Source: Desulfitobacterium_A sp034927245
Lineage (GTDB): Bacteria > Bacillota > Desulfitobacteriia > Desulfitobacteriales > Desulfitobacteriaceae
Assembly (NCBI RefSeq): GCF_034927245.1
Contig: NZ_JAYFQK010000038.1
Coordinates: 1 to 64,000, forward strand
Direction of reading: 5' to 3'
Length of the DNA: 64,000 nucleotides
Shown: piece by piece, positions 1 through 7,290 of the stretch
Position numbering within the stretch: the first letter of the stretch is position 1
Layout of the letters: each line of letters begins with the position of its first letter
Made by a program: the position numbers and the translations under genes
Notes under the pieces: model-generated
Told to the model about the DNA's origin: nothing
Database searches by the model: none
Seen by the model: only the letters and a program-made list of their open reading frames with translations

Positions 1-17
1 CCCCTTATAATTTACTA

Positions 18-2108
18 TTAAAGTTTAAAGAGCATTTCAGAATAGGTCGGGAAAGGCCAAAGTTCGGCATCGACAACTTCCTCTAAATGATCGGCAACTG
101 TGCGGAGTTCTCCCATTGTCGTAAAGACATGATCACGATAGAAGACCGCTTGTTCATAAGCATCCGGGATATCCTTAGCTTGAGCTGTGAGGCTTCGTAA
201 CGTGTTAATGTTTTGCTTAAGAACAGTCAGAAGAGAAGAAGTCTCTTGGAGAAGCTCTTCCTGAGCAGAGACATCCGCTTCGGCATAAGCTGTTTTTACA
301 GCATTGATCGATTGAGCTATAGAAGTAATATATTTAATCGATGCGGGCATAATTTGTTTTTTGGACATATCAAGCATGGTTAATGCTTCTATATTGATCG
401 TTTTCGAGTATTGTTCAAGGTAGATTTCATAACGGGAAAGTAATTCTTTACGATCTAAGACACCGTGTTTTTCGTAGATTTTAACATTTTTTTCGAGAAG
501 CAGGGAGGGAACAGCGTCTACTGTAGAGCGGAAATGGGGCAAGCCGCGGCGTTTGGCTTCTTCTACCCACTCCTCTGAGTAACCATTACCGTCAAAGAGA
601 ATACGGGAATGGTTTGTGGCAATTTCCTTTAAAAGCAATCGCAGTTCTTTTTTGAAATCATCGGCATTTTCTAAGCGTTCAGCGATCAAGGACAAAGTCT
701 CGGCCACGATTAAATTTAAGACCACATTGGGACCCGAGATTGAGAGTGAAGAGGGAACCATCCGGAATTCAAATTTATTACCGGTGAAGGCAAAGGGTGA
801 AGTACGATTGCGGTCGGTTGAGTCTTTCGGAAGCGCGGGCAGGGTGCTGACGCCGATTTCGAGATGCCCGCCTTGGATACTGCTTTTGGGACCGCCATTT
901 TGCAGCTGCTTCAGAATATCGGACAGTTGGTCCCCGAGAAAGACAGAGATAATAGCCGGAGGGGCTTCATTTCCTCCGAGACGGTGGTCATTTCCGGCGT
1001 TAGCGGCAGAAACCCTTAGCAAGTCAGAATATTCATCGGTGGCTTTGATGACGGCACATAGAAAAGTCAGAAATTGTGCGTTTTGGTGGGGAGTGCTGCC
1101 GGGATCCAAGAGATTAATACCATCATCCGTACTCATTGACCAGTTATTATGTTTACCTGAGCCGTTGACTCCGGCAAATGGTTTTTCATGAAGCAGACAT
1201 ACTAAACCGTGACGATCAGCAACCTTCTGCAGTATTTCCATGATAAGCTGATTATGGTCTGTGGCAATATTAGTCGATTCGAAAACGGGAGCAATTTCAT
1301 ATTGACCGGGTGCTACTTCTTTATGCTGTGTTTTGGCGGGAATGCCCAACTTCCAAAGTTCGATATTGACATCCTGCATATACGCGGTAATCCGTTCGTT
1401 AATACTTCCAAAATAGTGATCTTCCATTTCTTGACCTTTAGGAGCCATTGCGCCGAACAGGGTTCGCCCGGTAAGCATTAAATCTTGTCTTTGCAGATAA
1501 AATTCCTTATCAATCAGAAAATACTCTTGTTCCGCTCCGACCGTTGAAATGACACGCTTGCTTTCGGTATTGTCAAAAAGCCGAAGGACACGAAGGGCCT
1601 GTTGGTTGAGGGCTTCCATGGACCGCAGCAAAGGTGTTTTGCGGTCAAGGGCTTCGCCGGTGTAAGAGCAGAAGGCAGTAGGGATACAGAGGGTAACCAC
1701 GCCGGCATCTTCACGCAGAAAAGCAGGAGAAGTACAATCCCATGCTGTATAACCCCGTGCTTCAAAGGTTGAGCGGATGCCTCCATTCGGAAAGGAAGAT
1801 GCATCAGGTTCACCTTTGACAAGCACTTTGCCCGAAAATTCCATAATAACATTGCCTTCAGCCGTTGGGGAAATAAAGGCATCGTGCTTTTCAGCGGTTA
1901 CTCCGGTCATCGGTTGAAACCAATGGGTGAAATGGGTAGCGCCTTTTTCGATAGCCCAGTCTTTCATGGCATTGGCGACCACGTCGGCAACTTCCGGTTC
2001 TAAATGAGTCCCTTCATTGATTGTCTTTCTTAACGCTTTATAGGTATTTTTAGGCAGGCGTTCTTTCATAACCGAGTCATTAAAAACATTTGCTCCATAG
2101 ATATCCAT
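18..2108 (-). CDS. glnN: glutamine synthetase type III (GSIII)
   Basis: 696 residues, the usual size of GSIII and far longer than GSI. It makes glutamine from glutamate, ammonia and ATP in the cytoplasm. The ATP/glutamate-binding NGSGKHNNWS motif and the GGNEAPPAI stretch typical of GSIII are present, and the long C-terminal helical region is intact. The ATG at 2108 follows GAGGAAGGG by a normal spacing. The gene is preceded by a leader that ends in a terminator-like hairpin (2143-2206) shared in part with the gltB leader, so expression is probably set by antitermination. A second glutamine synthetase (GSI, 25172-26503) is in the same window. Confidence 0.95.
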   Translation of the reverse strand: MDIYGANVFNDSVMKERLPKNTYKALRKTINEGTHLEPEVADVVANAMKDWAIEKGATHFTHWFQPMTGVTAEKHDAFISPTAEGNVIMEFSGKVLVKGEPDASSFPNGGIRSTFEARGYTAWDCTSPAFLREDAGVVTLCIPTAFCSYTGEALDRKTPLLRSMEALNQQALRVLRLFDNTESKRVISTVGAEQEYFLIDKEFYLQRQDLMLTGRTLFGAMAPKGQEMEDHYFGSINERITAYMQDVNIELWKLGIPAKTQHKEVAPGQYEIAPVFESTNIATDHNQLIMEILQKVADRHGLVCLLHEKPFAGVNGSGKHNNWSMSTDDGINLLDPGSTPHQNAQFLTFLCAVIKATDEYSDLLRVSAANAGNDHRLGGNEAPPAIISVFLGDQLSDILKQLQNGGPKSSIQGGHLEIGVSTLPALPKDSTDRNRTSPFAFTGNKFEFRMVPSSLSISGPNVVLNLIVAETLSLIAERLENADDFKKELRLLLKEIATNHSRILFDGNGYSEEWVEEAKRRGLPHFRSTVDAVPSLLLEKNVKIYEKHGVLDRKELLSRYEIYLEQYSKTINIEALTMLDMSKKQIMPASIKYITSIAQSINAVKTAYAEADVSAQEELLQETSSLLTVLKQNINTLRSLTAQAKDIPDAYEQAVFYRDHVFTTMGELRTVADHLEEVVDAELWPFPTYSEMLFKL

Positions 2109-2142
2109 TTGTATCCCTTCCTCTTTTTAAAATAACAAAATA

Positions 2143-2206
2143 CAAAAAAAGACGCTCTTAGAAGACGGCCCCGTAAAAGGGAGTCTTTAAGAGCGCCTTT
2201 GCTCTA
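2143..2206 (-). promoter_or_regulatory. glnN leader: ANTAR-type hexaloop hairpin overlapping a terminator
   Basis: Read on the minus strand, AGAGC[AAAGGC]GCUCU (2190-2205) forms a short stem with a six-base loop that has A at position 1 and G at position 4, the known ANTAR recognition features. Its 3' arm is the 5' arm of a longer terminator stem (2183-2197 paired with 2151-2166) that is followed by seven Us (2150 to 2144). The two folds exclude each other. The 16 bases tagagcaaaggcgctc recur exactly in the gltB leader (17212-17227). It lies after the nhaA stop, so it may also simply terminate nhaA. I see no convincing second (P1) hexaloop upstream. Confidence 0.65.
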
Positions 2207-2262
2207 TCAAATAATATCAATACGTTAGCATATTTTTTAGCAAATATCAAGATAAATTTTAT

Positions 2263-3444
2263 TCACTCACTTAACGAGCCTTCAGTCGTTTTTCGTTTAA
2301 TGCCGAGCAATTTGCCGGCGGTGAAAGATAGGAAAACGGAACCGACACTGAAGAGTGCTCCCATTTTGGCCGCTCCTTGAAGACTGGGATCAGTAAAAGC
2401 AACTCCCGCAACGAATAAGGCCACGGTAAGTCCCATTGACGCAACCAAGCCGGCAACGAAAAGGTCTTTACGGTTCATTCCTTTGGGCAGCGGGAAACCA
2501 ATCAGTGTGGCGAATAAACCCATGGTAAATATGCCTGCGGTTTTACCGATAAGTAAGGCAAAGAATACCAACCAAGATATCGTGCTAATCTCAGAGAACT
2601 GAACTCCCGCATTGGTTAAGCCGAATAATAGGAGCCCAAAATCCACAAAGGTTTTCCAATCGTGTTCAAACTCTCTTAAAGTGGAATGATCTTGCGGGTC
2701 GTCTTCAAATAAATCTTTGTTTTCGTTTATAGGATGAGGTAAAAACGGAACGATAAAGACGAGGGCAAGAGATGAATGGATACCGGTCATAAAAAGACCC
2801 ATCCAACTCAGTGTTCCTCCAAAGATAATATAGGGCCAATAACTAGTCACCTTCTTTTTGCGCAAGAAGTATGCGATTAACATTCCTGCAAGGGTAAATA
2901 GCAGCCATATAGGAGTGATTGGGTTTAATGGATCCGGATAAAAAAGGGCGATGATAAGAAGTCCGATGCCGTCGTCGGCGATCGCTAATAATAAAAGAAA
3001 TGAAACAGCGGGATGAAATGCTCCAAAAACAAGTCTTGCAACAAGCCAGGCTAAAGCAATGTCTGTCGCGGTAGGGATACCCCAGCCTTTAAAATACTCG
3101 GGGCTGCCAAAAAAGTAATTGAGCGTTAAATATACGACGATTGGGCCGATAACTCCGCCAAAGGTGGCCATGATGGGATTAACTGCCCGTTTAAGTGGGT
3201 TTAAGGCTCCGCCGGGCAATAAGCTTTGCGTAATTTCCACTGTTGCCATCGCAAAAAAGAAGACCATAAATATATCATTGATGAGAGCATAAAGAGAGAA
3301 GTGGCCGATGATTTCATTGTAGACAAAGTGATGATAGCTGTCAGGGGCTAAATTGGCCCAGGATAAGGCGATAATTACGCCTGCTATAAGGGGAACCGAA
3401 AATTCCTGTAAAAAGTTAATGGTCTTTTTTGTCGAGTCGGTCAT
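2263..3444 (-). CDS. nhaA: Na+/H+ antiporter NhaA
   Basis: 393 residues from the chosen start, with about eleven to twelve hydrophobic segments. NhaA exchanges sodium for protons across the cytoplasmic membrane. The family signature with paired aspartates is visible in the LLLLAIADDGIGLLIIALFY region, and GWGIPTATDIALAW is a further family block. The open frame extends to 3516, but that extension would translate the leader terminator. The ATG at 3444 has an AAAGGAGG site nine bases upstream and is preferred. It is single-gene transcribed behind a riboswitch-like leader and terminator (3465-3610). Confidence 0.95.
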   Translation of the reverse strand: MTDSTKKTINFLQEFSVPLIAGVIIALSWANLAPDSYHHFVYNEIIGHFSLYALINDIFMVFFFAMATVEITQSLLPGGALNPLKRAVNPIMATFGGVIGPIVVYLTLNYFFGSPEYFKGWGIPTATDIALAWLVARLVFGAFHPAVSFLLLLAIADDGIGLLIIALFYPDPLNPITPIWLLFTLAGMLIAYFLRKKKVTSYWPYIIFGGTLSWMGLFMTGIHSSLALVFIVPFLPHPINENKDLFEDDPQDHSTLREFEHDWKTFVDFGLLLFGLTNAGVQFSEISTISWLVFFALLIGKTAGIFTMGLFATLIGFPLPKGMNRKDLFVAGLVASMGLTVALFVAGVAFTDPSLQGAAKMGALFSVGSVFLSFTAGKLLGIKRKTTEGSLSE

Positions 3445-3464
3445 TGATGATATCCTCCTTTCAT

Positions 3465-3502
3465 AAATAAAAGGAGAGCAGTCCGAAAAGGAACTGCTCT
3501 CC
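3465..3502 (-). terminator. leader terminator of nhaA
   Basis: On the minus strand GGAGAGCAGT (3502-3493) pairs perfectly with ACTGCTCTCC (3482-3473) and is followed by UUUUAUUU. It sits between the riboswitch-like aptamer and the nhaA ribosome site, so it fits an expression platform that stops transcription before the gene. Confidence 0.85.
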
Positions 3503-3523
3503 CCTGAGAAGTTCAAATAACTT

Positions 3524-3610
3524 GTAGCTTGGCGATCATAGTTGAAAAGGTTATCCTGCCAACCTTAGATCCATAGCTTTAGCGTCCTTCGTTTTCACGA
3601 AGTTTACCCC
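3524..3610 (-). promoter_or_regulatory. GEMM-like (c-di-GMP-I class) riboswitch candidate upstream of nhaA
   Basis: The minus-strand leader has, in order, GGGGTAAAC, a CTTCG/CGAAG hairpin capped by a GAAA-type loop, GGACGCTAAAGC, TATGGATCTAAGG, and ATGATCGCCAAGCTAC. This order and wording resemble the GEMM-I aptamer: the AAAC entry, GAAA tetraloop, GACGC-AAAGC core, a tetraloop-receptor-like CTAAGG, and the ATGAYNGCCRGG-type end. GTA near the 5' end can pair with TAC at the 3' end. The core carries one extra U (CGCUAAAGC), so ligand identity is not certain. A perfect terminator follows directly. Confidence 0.55.
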
Positions 3611-3640
3611 AACACAAAAAAGCATATTGAATTAATCAAT

Positions 3641-3669
3641 ATTTTACTATAAGGAGTTTGTGAATGCAA
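3641..3669 (-). promoter_or_regulatory. sigma-A type promoter for the nhaA leader
   Basis: On the minus strand TTGCAT (3669-3664) and TAAAAT (3646-3641) are separated by 17 bases, and the riboswitch-like RNA begins about 30 bases downstream. Confidence 0.5.
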
Positions 3670-3776
3670 CTTTCCAAGAGATTGTTTCTAGAGATTGTTA
3701 GCATAGTTTTTCTTTTTTGAAGAAGAATAAAAAGTGACCATGTTTATTCACTAATGTAAATAAGGAGGGCTTTATC

Positions 3777-4640
3777 TTGTTTAAACATATTAAAGATATG
3801 GAATACACCGTTCATGTCGACAGACCTGATCCGAGATTTGCTAATCTTTTACTCGAACAATTCGGCGGACCCCATGGTGAGCTTAAGGCTGCTATGCAAT
3901 ACATGTCTCAAAGTTTAGGGTGTAATGACCCTAATATACGGGATTTATTACAAGATATTGCGGCTGAAGAAATGAGTCATCTTGAAATGGTCGGTGAAGC
4001 GATTGCCATGCTTCTCGGTCCAACAGATAAGGTTTCAAAGGATTTTCCCGCAATCCATATGGCCATTTTGTCCGGAGGCCCGCTGTTTACAAATTCAATG
4101 GGAATTCCTTGGACAGGAGCCTATATTGAATCAACCGGGGATATCTATGCTGATCTTGCTTCTGATTCTTCGGCCGAATTGAGAGCAAAATTGATTTATG
4201 AAAGATTGTTGCAACAAACCGATGATGCCGGAGTCAAGGATATGGTTCGCTTCCTGCTTAGCCGGGAAGAATCTCATAATTTTTCATTTGTGCAAGCGCT
4301 TAGTACATTAAAAGGAGCAGGCGTGGACAAAAATTTCCGTGATTCGGAGTTTTCCAAGAAATATATGAATCTTTCAACGGGTGCCGGAGATGCTCGGGGA
4401 CCGTGGAATCAAGGAAATGAGATTCAATATGAAGAAAACCCTAATGAAAGATATGGCGGGCCTGCTCAATATGGTAAGGATCGCGGATCCGATGGTTCGG
4501 GTGAAATCGGACCGGGATATAATGATCAAATGAGAAATAATCCCCAAAATTTCCAGGGACAGATGCCTAAACAAACCCTGGCAAATCCGCAGCCCCCGCA
4601 ACCTTCGCAACCCCAGCAACCCCCAAAACAAATGCATTAA
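3777..4640 (+). CDS. manganese catalase family protein
   Basis: 287 residues. Dimanganese catalases dismutate hydrogen peroxide to water and oxygen and are common in spore-forming Firmicutes (CotJC-like). The ferritin-like metal ligand motifs are present: Glu in PHGELKAAMQY, Glu/His in AAEEMSHLEMV, and Glu/His in SREESHNFSF. The C-terminal 80 residues are low-complexity, rich in Gly, Asn, Pro and Gln, as in longer family members. Translation starts at a TTG at 3777 behind AAGGAGGG. It is convergent with trmO, with only one base between the two stops, and stands alone. Confidence 0.9.
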   Translation: MFKHIKDMEYTVHVDRPDPRFANLLLEQFGGPHGELKAAMQYMSQSLGCNDPNIRDLLQDIAAEEMSHLEMVGEAIAMLLGPTDKVSKDFPAIHMAILSGGPLFTNSMGIPWTGAYIESTGDIYADLASDSSAELRAKLIYERLLQQTDDAGVKDMVRFLLSREESHNFSFVQALSTLKGAGVDKNFRDSEFSKKYMNLSTGAGDARGPWNQGNEIQYEENPNERYGGPAQYGKDRGSDGSGEIGPGYNDQMRNNPQNFQGQMPKQTLANPQPPQPSQPQQPPKQMH

Positions 4641-4641
4641 C

Positions 4642-5280
4642 TTATTTTTGATGATGCCTATGAGCATGTAGGTGTTCATGGGTATGCTTATGCTCCGGTG
4701 TATGTGCATGAGTGTGTGCGTGTTCGTGCTCGTGCTCATGCACATGCTCATGCTCATGCTCGTGGTCGTGCACATGCTCATGCTCATGCTCATGCTCATG
4801 CTGAAGCCCTAGCATATGTGCAACTAAATGATCTTTGTCCTTAAGTTGATCAAACCAGCCGTCATTGGCATCGTCTTTGAGGTCAAGCACACGGATATAT
4901 GGCTTGATATCCAGCAGAGGGGTATTATTATAAACATCAATCCCAGAAATTAAAATTTCGTTTCCTTCGATTCCCTTTAACTCGACGATGCTTAAGCCAA
5001 TCGGATTGGGACGTTGGGGAGAACGGCTGGCAAAAACACCGACTTCTATTTCCGGAGCCCAGGAAGGATGGGAGTGGAGGTTGCTATCTTGAATTTGATC
5101 TAAATAATAGATGACATAGAGGTAACGATAAGTTAAAAGTTGGTCAAGGCCCTCTTGAAATTCGGGATTGAGTGTTATCCAGAATTCGCCGGGAGCATCC
5201 TTTTGAGGCTGATGAGGAATGGGAAGGCTCGGAAGGTATGGAGAATGTATAACGCCAATAGACTGAAATTTAATTTCCAT
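4642..5280 (-). CDS. trmO: tRNA (N6-threonylcarbamoyladenosine37-N6)-methyltransferase TrmO with histidine-rich tail
   Basis: 212 residues. Residues 1 to about 155 are the TrmO/YaeB (TsaA-type) beta-barrel methyltransferase, with the signature FASRSPQRPNPIGLS and DIKPYI. It methylates t6A37 of tRNA using S-adenosylmethionine. The last 52 residues are an added tail containing 25 histidines, mostly in HE pairs, which is not part of the enzyme fold and looks like a metal-binding or storage tail of the HypB/SlyD/CooJ kind. The nickel protein gene cooT lies 18 bases upstream in the same direction, so a nickel link is likely but inferred. TsaB, D and E, which build the t6A substrate, are at 60-63 kb. 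Confidence 0.88.
   Translation of the reverse strand: MEIKFQSIGVIHSPYLPSLPIPHQPQKDAPGEFWITLNPEFQEGLDQLLTYRYLYVIYYLDQIQDSNLHSHPSWAPEIEVGVFASRSPQRPNPIGLSIVELKGIEGNEILISGIDVYNNTPLLDIKPYIRVLDLKDDANDGWFDQLKDKDHLVAHMLGLQHEHEHEHEHVHDHEHEHEHVHEHEHEHAHTHAHTPEHKHTHEHLHAHRHHQK
4650..4801. repeat. hexanucleotide-like low-complexity repeat encoding the His-rich tail
   Basis: On the plus strand the stretch is built from catgct and near variants (catgct, cgtgct, catgca), most regular between about 4725 and 4801. In trmO it encodes the His-Glu dipeptide tail. Such short tandem units can slip in length. Every unit is six bases, so slippage would add or remove HE pairs without a frameshift. Confidence 0.85.
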
Positions 5281-5298
5281 TGGAAAAACCTCCTTTCG

Positions 5299-5496
5299 TT
5301 AATTTGACGGAATTTCTTCCAATAAAATGTGGTGATTGAGAAGGGTCATATCTTTAATACGCCCTCGAAGAAATTTTTGCTTACCGAAAATATCAACAAG
5401 TTTAAGACCATCTTCAAAGGGCTCAATGATATCGACTGCTTCCATAAATAAAACCTCATCTTCTCCATCTTTTAAAAAGACATTAGCTTCACACAT
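5299..5496 (-). CDS. cooT: CooT family nickel-binding protein
   Basis: 65 residues, the normal size of CooT. The protein begins MCEANV, and the conserved Cys2 is the nickel ligand in the characterised CooT of the CO-dehydrogenase system. The rest has the hydrophobic alternation of the small RNA-binding-like fold, with the conserved ending in LLNHHILLEE. The ATG at 5496 follows GGAGG. It probably forms one transcription unit with trmO. No CO dehydrogenase is in this window, so its client enzyme is unknown. Confidence 0.85.
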   Translation of the reverse strand: MCEANVFLKDGEDEVLFMEAVDIIEPFEDGLKLVDIFGKQKFLRGRIKDMTLLNHHILLEEIPSN

Positions 5497-5513
5497 TGTA
5501 CATATCCTCCATT

Positions 5514-5565
5514 CAAAAAGACCATAGAGAGACCCCGTTCCTTAACGGAAGACCTCCATGGTCTT
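5514..5565 (-). terminator. terminator-like hairpin in the cooT leader
   Basis: On the minus strand AAGACCATGGAG pairs with CTCTATGGTCTT (5565-5554 with 5529-5518), encloses a second CCGTT/AACGG hairpin, and is followed by UUUUG. No minus-strand gene lies upstream of it before the divergent gene at 5695. It is therefore more likely a leader attenuator of cooT-trmO than a gene-end terminator. I do not recognise a known riboswitch class here. Confidence 0.55.
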
Positions 5566-5694
5566 AATTATTTATGCTTTTGAGTATCATTATTCTCCAT
5601 CTTTTAATTTTCTCCTGCACATCTCTTAGGGAGTGTGAACAAAATTTCATTAATGGTATGATAAGGATGAGACCTTGTTGAAAGGAAGAAGCCG

Positions 5695-6846
5695 ATGAAT
5701 AAATCAGTACTTCAACAAATATTACTCGAAAGTGATTGGAAGTCGCTTCGTGAAAAAGTCGTCAATGATAGTGGGATAATACGCCAACTGCAAAGCAGAG
5801 TATTCGTCAAAGACGGTCTTCAGTTTTGGAGAGCTATTGAGGGATTAGGAATCGCTGTAAAAGTACTTGAAGATCACAAGCCCGGCTATGCGGCCGAGCT
5901 CGTTCGTCGTTATTTTTGGAATTTAAATGAGGAATCCGGGGGAACCGCTTGGAATGCCTCGGAAGCCATTGGCAGCATTATAGCACACTGTCCGAAGCAA
6001 TGCGGGCATTTTAATTGGATGTATTCGGCATTGCTCAACGATGAGAGTTTAAATGAAGGAACACTCTGGGGGTTAGCCCAAATGGCTTGTGTTGCGCCAA
6101 TACTTGTTGAGCCCTTGGCAGAGGTTGTCCTGCCCTTCCTCGAATCATCAGATCCTCAACTGCGCGGACGGGCTTGCTTGGTCCAAGCGATTATGCAAGG
6201 CTGGGGCAAAAACAGAACAGAAAGAATGAAGATGGAACACCGGCAGGACAAGGCGAAAATTGAATTGTATGTCAATGGCCGTCTTCAGGTTTATTCTCTT
6301 GCGGAGCTTCTTGAACCCCAAATCGTTTATTATTGGCAAGAAGAGATGACAATAGATGAATGGACGTGGAATGTTACTGTGGCCACTAACGCTCAAGGAG
6401 TAATTTGGGTTGGCTTAGGGGATGAAGATGAGGAACAGCTTAAGATCCATTGCCAACGATGGTATCCCCAAGCTTTTCTCTTAAAGAGACGGCTTCCTAA
6501 TGCTCAAGTACTCGAGCAACTCCATGAATACTTTTTAGGTCAACGCCAAGAATTTACCGTGCCGCTTAATCCTATGGGAACCTCCTTTCAACTGAGCGTC
6601 TGGGAGGAACTAAAGAAAATCCCCTATGGGGTGACGTGTTGTTACGGGGAAATTGCTGAGCGACTCGGAAATCCGAAAGCGCAAAGGGCAATCGGAATGG
6701 CCAATAATCATAATCCCATCGGAGTCATTGTTCCCTGCCACCGGGTTATCGGCAAAAACGGTGCTTTGGTAGGGTATGCGGGGGGAATTCATTTAAAGGA
6801 GCACTTGCTATCCTTAGAAAAACAAAATGATGCCGCACGTAAATAA
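5695..6846 (+). CDS. methylated-DNA--[protein]-cysteine S-methyltransferase with an N-terminal helical domain
   Basis: 383 residues, about twice the size of a simple Ogt. The C-terminal part from about residue 300 is an alkyltransferase that removes methyl from O6-methylguanine. It has the active-site PCHRV with Cys348 and the preceding helix-turn-helix GEIAERLGNPKAQRAIGMANNHNP. The first 160 or so residues look alpha-helical and resemble HEAT-type repeats of the DVU0298 kind. About residues 160-270 form a linker or degenerate N-terminal Ogt domain. It heads a three-gene run with a VOC protein and a radical SAM protein. Confidence 0.85.
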   Translation: MNKSVLQQILLESDWKSLREKVVNDSGIIRQLQSRVFVKDGLQFWRAIEGLGIAVKVLEDHKPGYAAELVRRYFWNLNEESGGTAWNASEAIGSIIAHCPKQCGHFNWMYSALLNDESLNEGTLWGLAQMACVAPILVEPLAEVVLPFLESSDPQLRGRACLVQAIMQGWGKNRTERMKMEHRQDKAKIELYVNGRLQVYSLAELLEPQIVYYWQEEMTIDEWTWNVTVATNAQGVIWVGLGDEDEEQLKIHCQRWYPQAFLLKRRLPNAQVLEQLHEYFLGQRQEFTVPLNPMGTSFQLSVWEELKKIPYGVTCCYGEIAERLGNPKAQRAIGMANNHNPIGVIVPCHRVIGKNGALVGYAGGIHLKEHLLSLEKQNDAARK

Positions 6847-6862
6847 TGGGGAGGGAAATGAA

Positions 6863-7243
6863 GTGGAAGGAAAAGATCTGTTTAGCAGGGTCGAGCATAT
6901 AGGGATCAAAGCCTTGAATATCGACGAGGGAATCCGGTTTTATACAGAGGTTCTCGGTTTTGAATTTTTATCAAGGATGAAGCCGGGAGAAACAGAATTA
7001 GCCTTTCTCCGTTTAGGGGAAACAGTTATTGAACTTGTTGAAATTAAAGAGGGACAGAAGTTCGAAGACGGATTAGTGAACCATCTTGCGTTTAGGGCGA
7101 CTGATATTCAAAAGGCTGTGGTATGGTTAAAGAAAAATCGGGTTATGCTTCTCCAAGAAGGACCTCAATCGATTGGCGAGGGAAGATATAATATCTTTTT
7201 TCGTGGTCCGTCCGGAGAGAAGCTGGAGTTATTTCAAGACTAA
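6863..7243 (+). CDS. VOC (glyoxalase/bleomycin resistance) superfamily protein
   Basis: About 127 residues from the GTG at 6863, which has GGGAGGG upstream. The frame is open from 6827 inside the previous gene, but no ribosome site supports that start. The sequence shows the paired beta-alpha-beta-beta-beta units of the VOC fold: RVEHIGIKALNIDEGIRFY, then VNHLAFRATDIQKAV. Metal-ligand-like positions are His in VEHIG, Glu in VIELVE, His in VNHLAF and Glu in KLELFQD. This is the spacing of glyoxalase I or methylmalonyl-CoA epimerase-like proteins; I cannot choose the substrate. Confidence 0.75.
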   Translation: MEGKDLFSRVEHIGIKALNIDEGIRFYTEVLGFEFLSRMKPGETELAFLRLGETVIELVEIKEGQKFEDGLVNHLAFRATDIQKAVVWLKKNRVMLLQEGPQSIGEGRYNIFFRGPSGEKLELFQD

Positions 7244-7290
7244 TCTTAGTGTTCATTAAAGTGTTTATTTAAAGGTGTGATTATAAAGGT

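Noticed and set aside
616..1191. Plus-strand 191-codon frame inside glnN
   Set aside because: Shadow of a conserved gene on the other strand; no family resemblance. The same applies to the other internal opposite-strand frames, such as 36066-36572 and 20328-20750.
2263..3516. NhaA starting at 3516
   Set aside because: The extension would translate the leader terminator and lacks a ribosome site; ATG 3444 has a strong one.
4650..4801. CRISPR or satellite array
   Set aside because: Units are six-base coding repeats within trmO with no spacers.
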